37,500 nucleotides of DNA from the NCBI RefSeq assembly GCF_022808855.1, contig NZ_JAKZLF010000041.1:1-37500 (forward strand), given 5' to 3'. The first letter of the stretch is position 1, and every line of letters begins with the position of its first letter. This DNA comes from Anaeromyxobacter soli (lineage in GTDB: Bacteria; Myxococcota; Myxococcia; Myxococcales; Anaeromyxobacteraceae). Positions 22,608-34,545 of the stretch are shown here, one piece after another. Position numbers and translations under genes: made by a program. A model generated the notes under the pieces. It was not told where the DNA came from and made no database searches. It worked only from the letters and a program-made list of their open reading frames with translations.

Positions 22608-22675
22608 CGATCCTCCCAGAGACTTCCCCCGCCGGGATCCTCGGGGAATCGCGCCGCTCGCGCCAGTTTTCGCCG

Positions 22676-23569
22676 TCAGGCGTCCGCGGCCGCCGGCGCG
22701 TCGCGCGTGGCGAGCGCCGCCGCGGCGAGCACCATGGCGCCGCCGAGCGCGAGGTTCCAGCCGACGGCCTCGCGGAGCAGGACCGCGCCCAGGGTGACCG
22801 CCACGGTGGTGTCGAGGAGCGGGAGCGCGCCGATGGCGGCGATGGGCACGCGCGGCACGAGCCAGTAGAGCCCGATGTAGGTGAGGGCCGTCCCGAACAC
22901 CGCGAGGTAGGCGAGCGCGCCCAGCGCGGCAGGCGTGTACTCCGCGGGCCGGCCGTGCTCGAGCGCCAGCGCCGCGGCGAGGAGCACGACGGCGCCCACG
23001 AGCGTCTGGCCCGCCGTCATGGCGAGCGGCGAGACGGCGAGGAGGTGGCGCCGCACGAGGACGTTCGCGAGCGCGACGACGATGGAGGCGCAGAGGATGA
23101 GCGCGCCCCCGAGCGCGAGCCGGCCCGAGCTCTGGAGCGAGCCGAGGTGAGGCGCCTGGAGGACGGCGATGCCCGCGACGCCGAGGGCGGCGGAGGCGAG
23201 CTTCGTCGGCGTGAGCCGCTCGCCGGGGAGGAAGACCCGCGCGAGGAGCGCGATCCAGACCGGGAAGCTCGCGAAGAGCAGCGCGGCGAGGCCCGAGGGG
23301 ACCCACTGCTGCGCGACGAACATGAGCCCGTAGGGGAGGGCGATCTGGAAGATCCCCACGAGCGCGATGCGGGGCCCCGCCTCGCCGACGAGCACGCGCC
23401 AGGCCCCGCCGCGCAGCGCGAACGGCGCGAGGAGCGCCGCCGCGAGCGCCATCCGCACGCCCGCGAAGCGCAGCGGCGGCAGGTGCTCGAGCCCGACGCG
23501 GATGACCGACCAGGTCGAGCCCCACAGGAACGCGATGGCGACGTAGACGAGGACGATGCGGGCGCGCAC
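22676..23569 (-). CDS. EamA/DMT-family transporter
   Basis: This 297-residue inner-membrane transporter has two EamA repeats, ten hydrophobic segments in all. The first begins VYVAIAFLWGSTWSVIRVGLEHLPPLRFAGVRMALAA, the classic DMT start (FxWGS...P..f...R). The second starts near LGGALILCASIVVALANVLVRRH. Family members export amino acids, drugs or metabolites; the substrate is not evident. Start GTG 23569 is chosen because it begins just before helix 1; TAGGAT ends 8 bases before it and no Shine-Dalgarno exists. The frame is open upstream to 23644 but that part is low-complexity. The kinase gene lies 82 bases further upstream on the same strand. Confidence 0.88.
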   Translation of the reverse strand: MRARIVLVYVAIAFLWGSTWSVIRVGLEHLPPLRFAGVRMALAAALLAPFALRGGAWRVLVGEAGPRIALVGIFQIALPYGLMFVAQQWVPSGLAALLFASFPVWIALLARVFLPGERLTPTKLASAALGVAGIAVLQAPHLGSLQSSGRLALGGALILCASIVVALANVLVRRHLLAVSPLAMTAGQTLVGAVVLLAAALALEHGRPAEYTPAALGALAYLAVFGTALTYIGLYWLVPRVPIAAIGALPLLDTTVAVTLGAVLLREAVGWNLALGGAMVLAAAALATRDAPAAADA

Positions 23570-23577
23570 GGGGGCGC

Positions 23578-23583
23578 ATCCTA
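23578..23583 (-). promoter_or_regulatory. -10-like hexamer TAGGAT (within CTATAGGAT) before the EamA gene
   Basis: Minus-strand TAGGAT ends 8 bases before the GTG at 23569. It lies in CTATAGGAT, a rare A/T-rich patch. No Shine-Dalgarno, so a near-leaderless mRNA is likely if the start is right. Confidence 0.4.
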
Positions 23584-23651
23584 TAGCGCCGCCGCCTCGA
23601 GGTGCTCTCGCGCCGGAGCCCGGCTCGCGCGAGCGGGCCGTCACGGCGCCG

Positions 23652-24710
23652 CTAGATCCTCACGAACCACGCCGCGAGCGCGGCGGCGAGCGCGAGCACG
23701 AGCGCGAGCCCTACCCGGAACGGCGCGCGGTGGCGGATGGGGAACTCGGCCGCGGTGGCGGAGCCGCGCACGTCGGCGACGCGCGTCGCGCGGAGCGTGG
23801 AGAGATCGACCTTCGAGAGCGCGACCTCCTCGGTCGCGTAGCCGCGGTTCGCGAGCAGCGCCACGAGGCGCGCGCGGGGGTGGAGCTTGCGGCCGACGAG
23901 GCGCGCGGCGGTCGCGTCGAGCACGCGGGCGAGGGCTGCGGCGGAGGAGATGCGCGCGGCGGGCCTCCTCGAGAGGCAGCGCTCGATGGCGTGCGCGAGC
24001 CGGCGCGGGCAGTCGGGCGCGAGCGCGCGGACCTTCTTGAAGCGGCCGCGCGAGATGGCGGCGAACAGCTCCTCGGCGTTCTTGCCGCGGAACGGCTTCT
24101 CGCCGGTGACGAGCTCGTAGAGCGTCACCCCGAGCGCCCACACGTCGGCGCCCGGCCCCTCCTCCTCCCCTGCGAGCACCTCCGGCGCCATGTACGAAGG
24201 GCTGCCCACCAGCATGCCGGCCTTGGTGAGCGACAGATCGTCGGCGCCCTTCGCGATGCCGAAGTCCATGAGCTTCACCTCGCCGTCGCGAGAGACCATC
24301 ACGTTCGCGGGCTTCACGTCGCGGTGGAGGAGCCCGTTGAAGTGGACGTAGTCGAGCGCGTCGGCGATCCGCGCCCCGACCACGGCCACGCAGTCGGCGG
24401 GGAGCGCGCCGCCCGTCGCGAGGACGCGGGCGAGGTCGGCCCCGTCGACGAGATCGGTCACGAGGTAGAGGCCCTCGTCCTTCTCCACGAGGTCGTGGAC
24501 GCCGACGATGGCCTCGTGCCGGAGGCGGGCGTAGGCCCGCCCTTCTCGACGGAACCGCTCCACTATCTCCTTGGAGCGCGCGAGCTTGGTGTCGAGCGCC
24601 TTCACGGCCACGGGGCGCTCGAGGCCGTCCTGGTGGGCCTCGTAGACGACGCCCATGCCGCCACGCCCGATTTCTCGGACGATCCGGCTCGTACCGACCT
24701 TGCGCACCAT
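23652..24710 (-). CDS. Serine/threonine protein kinase, C-terminally membrane-anchored
   Basis: 352 residues. Kinase domain 8-270: G-loop IGRGGMGVVYEAH (14-26), VAVK with K37, catalytic loop HRDVKPANV (129-137), DFG at 149-151, then GSPSYMAPE (169-177) as the activation/P+1 segment and DVWALGVTLYELVTG. These are all the residues needed for activity (Hanks-type). Residues 271-332 are a basic linker including RARLVALLANRGY. A single hydrophobic stretch (333-350) sits almost at the C terminus, followed by two residues: a tail-anchored topology with the kinase in the cytoplasm and no outside sensor domain. Start ATG 24710 (MVRKVGTSRIVREIG) is chosen on homology; no good Shine-Dalgarno. It is divergent from nifJ/PFOR over a 260-base gap. 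Confidence 0.93.
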   Translation of the reverse strand: MVRKVGTSRIVREIGRGGMGVVYEAHQDGLERPVAVKALDTKLARSKEIVERFRREGRAYARLRHEAIVGVHDLVEKDEGLYLVTDLVDGADLARVLATGGALPADCVAVVGARIADALDYVHFNGLLHRDVKPANVMVSRDGEVKLMDFGIAKGADDLSLTKAGMLVGSPSYMAPEVLAGEEEGPGADVWALGVTLYELVTGEKPFRGKNAEELFAAISRGRFKKVRALAPDCPRRLAHAIERCLSRRPAARISSAAALARVLDATAARLVGRKLHPRARLVALLANRGYATEEVALSKVDLSTLRATRVADVRGSATAAEFPIRHRAPFRVGLALVLALAAALAAWFVRI

Positions 24711-24775
24711 GGCCGGGCAGCTTGCGACGGCGGCAACCCGGCGTGCAAGCGGGCGGCTGCGCGTGGATGTGGGAG

Positions 24776-24796
24776 TCCGCATGATCCGAATGCGGA
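24776..24796. promoter_or_regulatory. Operator-like dyad TCCGCAT-N7-ATGCGGA
   Basis: A perfect 7-bp inverted repeat with a 7-base spacer in the 260-base gap between the kinase and PFOR genes, 174 bases before the PFOR start. The geometry suits a dimeric helix-turn-helix regulator. Confidence 0.42.
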
Positions 24797-24834
24797 GCGA
24801 TCCGGTCCTGGAAGAACGCCGAGGGCCCCCGGGG

Positions 24835-24865
24835 TTGTCGGAGGGGTCGGTCGATCTGCTACAGT
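24835..24865 (+). promoter_or_regulatory. Weak sigma70-like promoter for nifJ
   Basis: TTGTCG (24835-24840) and TACAGT (24860-24865) are spaced by 19 bases, about 106 bases before the nifJ start. Spacing is long and the match is partial. Confidence 0.3.
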
Positions 24866-24970
24866 TCTCGGGCTCCAGCGGCCCCACTCGACCAGTAGTC
24901 AATCCCGCTCGGCTGTTCCGCGGCGTAAACGCGCGCGCGGCGGCGCGCACGTCCCGAGGAGGCATTACCG

Positions 24971-28603
<3,633 letters not shown>

Positions 28604-28627
28604 CCTCGAGGAGCCGCGCGAAGACAC

Positions 28628-28670
28628 GACGGGCCCGATCCGCTCCGGCGGGTCGGGCCCGTCTTCTCTC
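28628..28670. terminator. Hairpin terminator between nifJ and the convergent lipoprotein gene
   Basis: A 15-base arm (28628-28642, starting GACGGGCCCGA) pairs with 28649-28663 (ending TCGGGCCCGTC) with one G-T wobble and a six-base loop. TTCTCTCC follows. It lies between two convergent genes, 25 bases after nifJ and 20 before the next stop, so it could serve both directions. This is the best stem in the window; the T-run is weak, as is usual in such G+C-rich genomes. Confidence 0.65.
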
Positions 28671-28682
28671 CGGGGGCGCGCG

Positions 28683-29870
28683 CTACTTCAGCGTCGCGAA
28701 GCGCGCGTCCAGGAGCTCGACCTCCGCGACCACCCCCGCGTGATCGCTCGGCCACAGCGCGACGTCCTCCGACACCGCGACGCGATCCTCCGAAGCCTCG
28801 CCTACCACCTCCGCGGAGCGCGGCACCATCGGACCGCGGAAGAGCACGTAGTCGATGCGCTCGTCGAGGTCGATCGCCGGTATGGAGAGCACCTCGGGGT
28901 AGGGGCTCGTGAAGCCCGCGTCGTCGGGGTTCACGACGGGCCACACGTCCGTGAAGCCTGCGTCCGCGAGCGCCGCGGCGCCTTCCGTCCCGGGCAGCGA
29001 GTTCAGATCGCCGGCGAGGATGACCCGCGAGGTCCCCGCGGACGACGCCTCGGCGAGCTTCGTCGCCTGCGCGACGCGAACGGTCGGGTCGTAGGCCTCG
29101 AGGTGCGTGTTCACGAACCGCAGCCGCTCCCCGCGGTACTCCACCTCCACGCTCGTCCAGCCGCGGAGGATCGCGAGGGGCTGCCCCAGCACGTCGAAGT
29201 GGACGAGCTCCGGGCAGGCCGGATCGGCGGCGCAGGAGTCCGGACCGTAGACGTCCGAGCGCGGGTCCGACACGTGCAGCCCGGGCTCGTCGGCGCGGGT
29301 GAGGATCACGTCGCGATCGGTGATGGCGACCGTCTCGCCGGTCGCGATGGGCACCGCGAGGCTGGTGAGGGGGAGGACGACGGCGGGCGCGTACGAGAGG
29401 CCGCGCTCCGCGAGCTTGTCGAGGAGCACCTCGAGGTAGTCGAAGCGTACCGCGAAGTCCGCGGAGCCGGCCGGCGCCTTCTGCCAGAGGGTGACCTCCT
29501 GCAGCGCGACCAGATCCGGCGAGGTGGCGGCGATCTCGTCGGCGATCCCGTCGAACCGGGCGAGGACGTCGTCGGACCCGTAGCCGCGGTCGTTCGCCTC
29601 GACCGTCGTCCAGATCGTGGTCGCGGCGGTGACCAGCTCCGAAACGGACCGCGCGGCGAGGGCGGGCCCGAGCTCGGCGCCGAGGTAGAGGTTCCGCGTC
29701 ATGACCGTGAGCTGCTTGTTCCCGCCGGCGTTGCCGGGATCGACGGCGGACGCGCTTGTCGCATCCGAGGAGGAGGAGAGGGTGGGCGCGGCGGCCGGGC
29801 CGCAGGCGGCGAGCGCCGCCGCGGCGACGAGCGCGAAGAGGGAGGACGGCGCGACCTTCGAGAGGGCCAT
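28683..29870 (-). CDS. Endonuclease/exonuclease/phosphatase-family lipoprotein
   Basis: 395 residues. The signal, MALSKVAPSS to LAAC, has its lipobox Cys at 23, so it is exported and lipidated. A Ser/Ala linker follows, then a complete EEP (DNase I-like) fold: VMTRNLYLGAEL (first strand, Asn), DLVALQEVTLW (catalytic-metal Glu), FVNTHLEAYD, LAGDLNSLPGT (Asp/Asn), DERIDYVLFRG, and PSDHAGVVAEV with the catalytic His. The family includes nucleases, sphingomyelinases and inositol-phosphate phosphatases; which one cannot be decided. Two Cys (DSCAADPAC) suggest a disulphide. Start ATG 29870 is set by the signal peptide and by GAGGTG just upstream. It is convergent with nifJ and divergent from the RND operon. 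Confidence 0.9.
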   Translation of the reverse strand: MALSKVAPSSLFALVAAAALAACGPAAAPTLSSSSDATSASAVDPGNAGGNKQLTVMTRNLYLGAELGPALAARSVSELVTAATTIWTTVEANDRGYGSDDVLARFDGIADEIAATSPDLVALQEVTLWQKAPAGSADFAVRFDYLEVLLDKLAERGLSYAPAVVLPLTSLAVPIATGETVAITDRDVILTRADEPGLHVSDPRSDVYGPDSCAADPACPELVHFDVLGQPLAILRGWTSVEVEYRGERLRFVNTHLEAYDPTVRVAQATKLAEASSAGTSRVILAGDLNSLPGTEGAAALADAGFTDVWPVVNPDDAGFTSPYPEVLSIPAIDLDERIDYVLFRGPMVPRSAEVVGEASEDRVAVSEDVALWPSDHAGVVAEVELLDARFATLK

Positions 29871-30011
29871 GGCGCACCTCGGGCCAGGGTTGGCGGAGAG
29901 TGCGGGGAGCCTAGCGTGGCCTGCTCGCCCGGACGCCGGGCCTGGAGGGACGCCCCATCGCGCGCACCATTCGTGTCGGCCCTTCGCGAGCCCCGTGGCG
30001 CGAGCGCAGAT

Positions 30012-30048
30012 CGCGAGCGAAAGGTCGTTGACCCCAATCAGGCTCGCG
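30012..30048 (+). promoter_or_regulatory. Nested dyads upstream of the RND operon
   Basis: CGCGAGC (30012-30018) and GCTCGCG (30042-30048) bracket GGTC-GTT-GACC (30023-30033); the two dyads are nearly concentric. They lie about 80-115 bases before the RND adaptor start, where a repressor of the pump could bind. TTGACC (30028-30033) is a possible -35 but has no good partner. Confidence 0.3.
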
Positions 30049-30126
30049 CTTCGGCCCCCATTTCGGTCATAAGGAGGGGTCCGCCAGCAGGGGCGGTCCT
30101 TGTTTCCGATCAAGAGGAAGGCACGC

Positions 30127-31338
30127 ATGGCGAGGCGACCCCACCGGATGGCGACGCGCGTCGCGGCGATCGCGCTCACATTCCTGGCGCTCGGCGCCTG
30201 CAAGCGCGGCGGTGACGGAGCGGGCGGAAAGGCGGCCGCGCCGGAGCCGATCACCCTCGCGCCCGAGAACGTCGCCACGGTGACCGAGCGGACGCTCCAG
30301 GCCGGGCCGGACATCTCCGGGACGCTGCGCGCCAAGCGCGCCGCCGCCCTGCGGGCGGAGGTCGGCGGGACCGTGCTCGAGGTGCTCGCCGAGGCGGGCG
30401 AGCGCGTCCCGCAGGGAAAGGTCCTGGCACGCGTCGACGTGACGGCGCTCCGAGACGCGCTCGTCGCGGCCCAGTCCGGCGTCTCCGCCGCACGAAACTC
30501 GCTGCACGTGGCGGAGGCGAACGCGAAGCGGGCGCGGACCCTCGCCGAGGCGGGCGCCTTCGCCGTCCAGCAGGCGGAGCAGGCCGAGGCGGCGCTCGAG
30601 GGCGCGCGGGCGCAGCTCGCCGACGCGCAGTCGCGGTTCGTCTCCGCCCAGCAGCAGGTGGCGAAGTCGCAAGTCAAGGCGCCGTTCGCGGGGGTCCTGT
30701 CCGAGCGGCAGGTGTCGGTGGGGGACATCGTGGCGCCGGGGGCGCCGCTCTTCACGGTCATCGATCCGGCCCGGCTGCAGTTCGAGGGATCGGTGCCCGC
30801 CGCGCAGGTCGGCCTCGTGCGGCCGGGCGCGCGCGTGGACTTCACGGTCACCGGCTTCGAGCAGGTGTTCCAGGGCGAGATCGAGCGCGTGAACCCCGCC
30901 GTGGACCCCGCCACCGGGCAGGTCCGCGTCTACGTCGACGTGAAGAACGACGACGGCCGGCTCATCTCGGGGCTCTACGCGCACGGCCGCGTCGCCGCGG
31001 AGAGCGCCACCGGACCTGCGGCGCCGGCCAGCGCCGTGGACGACTCGAGCAAGCCGCCCACCGTGATGCGCGTCGCGGGCGGGAAGGTCGAGCGGGTCTC
31101 GGTGGAGGTCGCGCTGCGCGACGACGTGACCGGCGCGGTGGCCTTCCGCTCGGGCGTGACCGCGGGCGACGTGCTCGTGCTCGGCTCGGCGCGGGCGACG
31201 CTCCCGGAGGGGGCCCCCGTGCGCGTCGCGCAGCCGGAGGCGCCGGGGGCAGGCGCCGGGGCGCCGCCGAAGCAGGAGGAGCGGAGGAGCGCGAGGCCGG
31301 AGGACGGCGCGCAGGCGTCGGACGGCGGGGGGCGGTAG
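30127..31338 (+). CDS. RND efflux periplasmic adaptor (membrane fusion protein), lipoprotein
   Basis: 403 residues. The N terminus MARRPHRMATRVAAIA to LALGAC is a lipoprotein signal with Cys at 25. The adaptor then follows the HlyD/MexA order: first half of the lipoyl domain with VGGTVLEVLAEAGERVPQGKVLARVD, an alpha-hairpin coiled coil (about 115-190, with QSGVSAARNSLHVAEANAKRARTLAEAGA), the second lipoyl half (SQVKAPFAGVLSERQVSVGDIVAPG), then a beta-barrel region with FEGSVPAAQVGLV. A long Ala/Pro/Glu tail closes it. It bridges the inner-membrane pump to an outer-membrane channel. ATG 30127 is chosen because AGAGGAAG lies six bases upstream; the TTG at 30100 is less likely. The permease ATG follows the stop directly. 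Confidence 0.94.
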   Translation: MARRPHRMATRVAAIALTFLALGACKRGGDGAGGKAAAPEPITLAPENVATVTERTLQAGPDISGTLRAKRAAALRAEVGGTVLEVLAEAGERVPQGKVLARVDVTALRDALVAAQSGVSAARNSLHVAEANAKRARTLAEAGAFAVQQAEQAEAALEGARAQLADAQSRFVSAQQQVAKSQVKAPFAGVLSERQVSVGDIVAPGAPLFTVIDPARLQFEGSVPAAQVGLVRPGARVDFTVTGFEQVFQGEIERVNPAVDPATGQVRVYVDVKNDDGRLISGLYAHGRVAAESATGPAAPASAVDDSSKPPTVMRVAGGKVERVSVEVALRDDVTGAVAFRSGVTAGDVLVLGSARATLPEGAPVRVAQPEAPGAGAGAPPKQEERRSARPEDGAQASDGGGR

Positions 31339-34300
31339 ATGTTCGTCTCCGACTTCGCCATCAAGAAGCCGATCGTCACCGTCACGGTGATGCTCGCGCT
31401 CGTCATCTTCGGGCTCGTGGCGCTGTTCGCCCTGAAGACCGACGAGTTCCCGGACGTGCAGCCGCCCGTGGTCGCCGTCACGATCGTCTACCCGGGCGCG
31501 TCGCCGGAGACGGTGGAGCGCGAGCTCATCGATCCCATCGAGGACGCGATCTTCTCGATCAGCGGGATCGACGGGAAGCAGACCACCGCCTCCGCCACCG
31601 ACGGCCTCGCCCAGTTCATCGTCTTCTTCGACTTCGAGAAGAACCTGCAGGAGGCGACGCAGGACATCCGCGACGCCATCAGCGAGAAGCGCGCCGACCT
31701 GCCGCTCGAGATGGAGGAGCCGATCATCACGCGGTTCGATCCGTCCGACGAGCCGATCGTCTCCCTCACGCTCACCTCGGACTCCATCGACGTCCCGGCG
31801 CTCACGCGCCTCGCAGACGAGGTCGTCTCGCGCGAGCTGCGCGCCGCGCAGGGGGTCGCCGACGTCCGGCTCGTCGGCGGGCAGAAGCGCGAGCTCACCG
31901 TGGAGCTGAACCCGCAGGCGATGGCCGCCGCCGGCGTCGCGGCGAACGACGTGGTCGGGGCGCTCCAGGCGCAGAACCTCGCCGCGCCGGTCGGGCGGGT
32001 GAACACGAAGCTCGGCGAGCAGTCGATCCGGCTCACCGGGCGGCTTCAGACGCCGGAGGAGTTCGCCGCGCTCGCGGTGGCGACGCGGAGCGGACAGGTG
32101 GTCCGGCTCGGGCAGGTCGCGTCCGTGAAGGACGGCGCGGAGGAGCCGCGCACGCTCGCCCTCTACGACTCCTCGGAGGCGGTCGGCCTCGAGGTGCTGA
32201 AGACGAAGGGCTACTCGACGACGGCGGTCGCCGACCAGATCAAGGCGCGCGCGAAGGCGCTCGAGGCGCGGCTGCCCAAGGCCGCCAAGCTCCAGGTGGT
32301 CCAGGACGCGGGCCAGCGGGTGCGCCGCTCGGTGAACGAGGTGCAGACGACGCTCGTCGAGGGCGCGCTCCTCACCGTGCTCGTCGTGTTCTTCTTCCTC
32401 AACTCCTGGCGCTCGACCGTCATCACCGGCCTCGCGCTGCCGGTCTCGGTGCTCGCCGCCTTCATCAGCGTCTGGGCGTTCGGCTTCACGCTCAACACCA
32501 TGTCGCTCCTCGGGCTCTCGCTCGCCATCGGCATCCTCATCGACGACGCCATCGTGGTGCGCGAGAACATCGTCCGGCACATCGAGCTCGGCGAGGACCA
32601 CACCACCGCCTCGTTCAAGGGCACCGACGAGATCGGCCTCGCGGTCGCGGCCACGACCTTCTCGATCGTCTCGGTGTTCGTGCCGGTCGCGTTCATGTAC
32701 GGGGTGGCCGGCCAGTGGTTCAAGCCGTTCGCCCTCACCATCGCCGCGGCGGTGCTCGTCTCGCTCTTCGTCTCCTTCTCGCTCGACCCCATGATGTCGG
32801 CCTACTGGCCGGACCCCCAGATCGAGAAGGGCCAGGCGCGCGGCCCGGTCGGCCGGGCGCTCGGCGCGTTCAACGCCTGGTTCGACCGGCAGGCGGACCG
32901 CTACAAGGGCGTCGTCTCCTGGGCGCTCGACCACCGCTGGATCATGCTCGCGGTCGCGTCCCTGTCGTTCTTCGGCGCCATCTTCCTGCAGGGGGCGTTC
33001 GGCGGCGCGGGGTTCGTGCCCATCTCGGACCGCAGCGAGGTGAGCCTCATCGTCCAGACGCCGCCGGGGTCGTCGCTCGAGTACACCCGCGCCAAGGTCG
33101 AGGAGGCGAACGCGATCGTCCACCGCCACCCGGAGGTGAAGTACGTCTACTCCTCCATCGGCACGCCCATCCCGCTGCAGGCTCCCGGCGTGGATCAGGC
33201 GCTCGTCTACGTGCGGCTCGTGCCGAAGAAGGACCGGGGCGTCTCGCAGGACGCGCTCGGGGCCGTCCTCCGCCGCGAGCTCTCGCGCGTCGCGGGCGCG
33301 GACATCTCGGTGTTCACGAGCGGCTTCGGCGGGGCGTTCAAGTCGATCCAGCTCGAGCTGCGTGGGCCGGAGTCGCGCGTGCTCGCCCAGTACGCGGAGC
33401 GGGTGAAGGCGGTCGCGCAGTCGGTGCCGGGCGCGGTGGACGTCGGGCTCTCCACGCGCGGCCAGAAGCCGGAGCTCGAGGTGGCGGTGAACCGCGGCCT
33501 CTCCGGCAACCTCGGCGTCACCGTCGGGCAGATCGCGCAGTCGCTCCGCATCGCCTTCGCCGGGCTCGACTCGGGCGACTGGGTGGATCCGACCGGCGAG
33601 ACCCGCGACGTGATGGTCCGGCTCGCCCCCGAGGCGCGCGAGCGCGCCGCCGACCTGCGCCAGCTCCCGCTCGTGCTCCACGCGCAGAACGGCGGGAACC
33701 CGCAGGTGGTGCCGCTCGGGCAGGTCGCCGCGGTGCGGGAGGGGCTCGGGCCCGCGCAGATCTCCCACCTCGACCGCGAGCGCGTCATCAACATCCAGGG
33801 CAACGTCGCGGGCCGCTCGCTCTCCGAGGTGGTGCAGGACATCGAGAAGCGGCTCGGCGCGGAGGTGAAGCTCCCGCCGGGCTACACGCTCCGCCAGGGC
33901 GGCGAGAGCGCGGACCAGGCCGAGGTGTTCACGCGCGTGGGCCTCGCGCTGCTCCTCGCCGTGCTGCTCATGTACCTCATCCTGGTCCTTCAGTTCGGCT
34001 CGTTCCTCGACCCGCTCGCCATCCTCATGTCGCTCCCGCTGTCGCTCATCGGCGTCGTCGGCGCGCTCCTCGTGACGGGGGACACGCTCAACATCATGAG
34101 CCTCATCGGCGTCATCCTCCTCTTCGGCATCGTCGCGAAGAACGCCATCCTCCTCATCGACTTCGCGAAGTGGGCGCGCGAGGAGCGAGGCATCTCGATC
34201 CGCGACGCGCTCGTCGAGGCGGGGCGGATCCGCCTGCGGCCCATCATGATGACGAGCGTGGCGATCATCGCGGGCATGATCCCGGTCGCGCTCGGCCTGG

Positions 34301-34539
34301 GCGAGGGCGGCGACTTCCGTGCGCCGCTCGGGCGGGCGGTGATCGGCGGCGTCATCACCTCGACGCTCCTCACCCTCCTCGTCATCCCCACCGTCTACGA
34401 GATCATGGACGGCCTCCGGGAGCGGGTGCGCCGCATGTTCCGCCGCGTCCTGCGCCCGGGCCACGCCGGCGAGGGCGGGCACGAGCCCGCGCCGGCGCCG
34501 CACGCGCGCGCGGGCGGGGTGCGGCGCGAGCTGGACTGA
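31339..34539 (+). CDS. RND multidrug/solute efflux permease (HAE-1 type)
   Basis: 1066 residues, usual for the AcrB/MexB/MdtB group. It begins MFVSDFAIKKPIVTVTVMLALVIFGLVAL (helix 1), then the first periplasmic porter domain (YPGASPETVERELIDPIEDAIFSISG). Proton-relay residues are seen in LAIGILIDDAIVVRENIVRHIE (the paired Asp of helix 4) and in FGIVAKNAILLIDFA (the Lys of helix 10). A C-terminal repeat has RPIMMTSVAIIAGMIPVALG. A His/Gly/Ala tail ends the chain. It sits at the inner membrane and exports drugs, solvents or metals driven by the proton gradient; the substrate is not evident. The start follows the adaptor stop without a gap. No outer-membrane channel gene follows, so one is supplied from elsewhere. 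Confidence 0.96.
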   Translation: MFVSDFAIKKPIVTVTVMLALVIFGLVALFALKTDEFPDVQPPVVAVTIVYPGASPETVERELIDPIEDAIFSISGIDGKQTTASATDGLAQFIVFFDFEKNLQEATQDIRDAISEKRADLPLEMEEPIITRFDPSDEPIVSLTLTSDSIDVPALTRLADEVVSRELRAAQGVADVRLVGGQKRELTVELNPQAMAAAGVAANDVVGALQAQNLAAPVGRVNTKLGEQSIRLTGRLQTPEEFAALAVATRSGQVVRLGQVASVKDGAEEPRTLALYDSSEAVGLEVLKTKGYSTTAVADQIKARAKALEARLPKAAKLQVVQDAGQRVRRSVNEVQTTLVEGALLTVLVVFFFLNSWRSTVITGLALPVSVLAAFISVWAFGFTLNTMSLLGLSLAIGILIDDAIVVRENIVRHIELGEDHTTASFKGTDEIGLAVAATTFSIVSVFVPVAFMYGVAGQWFKPFALTIAAAVLVSLFVSFSLDPMMSAYWPDPQIEKGQARGPVGRALGAFNAWFDRQADRYKGVVSWALDHRWIMLAVASLSFFGAIFLQGAFGGAGFVPISDRSEVSLIVQTPPGSSLEYTRAKVEEANAIVHRHPEVKYVYSSIGTPIPLQAPGVDQALVYVRLVPKKDRGVSQDALGAVLRRELSRVAGADISVFTSGFGGAFKSIQLELRGPESRVLAQYAERVKAVAQSVPGAVDVGLSTRGQKPELEVAVNRGLSGNLGVTVGQIAQSLRIAFAGLDSGDWVDPTGETRDVMVRLAPEARERAADLRQLPLVLHAQNGGNPQVVPLGQVAAVREGLGPAQISHLDRERVINIQGNVAGRSLSEVVQDIEKRLGAEVKLPPGYTLRQGGESADQAEVFTRVGLALLLAVLLMYLILVLQFGSFLDPLAILMSLPLSLIGVVGALLVTGDTLNIMSLIGVILLFGIVAKNAILLIDFAKWAREERGISIRDALVEAGRIRLRPIMMTSVAIIAGMIPVALGLGEGGDFRAPLGRAVIGGVITSTLLTLLVIPTVYEIMDGLRERVRRMFRRVLRPGHAGEGGHEPAPAPHARAGGVRRELD

Positions 34540-34545
34540 GCGGGC

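Noticed and set aside
22608..23579. Long upstream extension of the cytochrome frame
   Set aside because: It runs antisense-frame through the EamA gene; the lipoprotein signal and ribosome-binding site set the start at 22607.
30067..34503. 1478-codon open frame on the minus strand opposite the RND genes
   Set aside because: Composition is Arg/Asp/His/Glu repetitive and no domain is seen, while the plus strand encodes a complete adaptor and permease.
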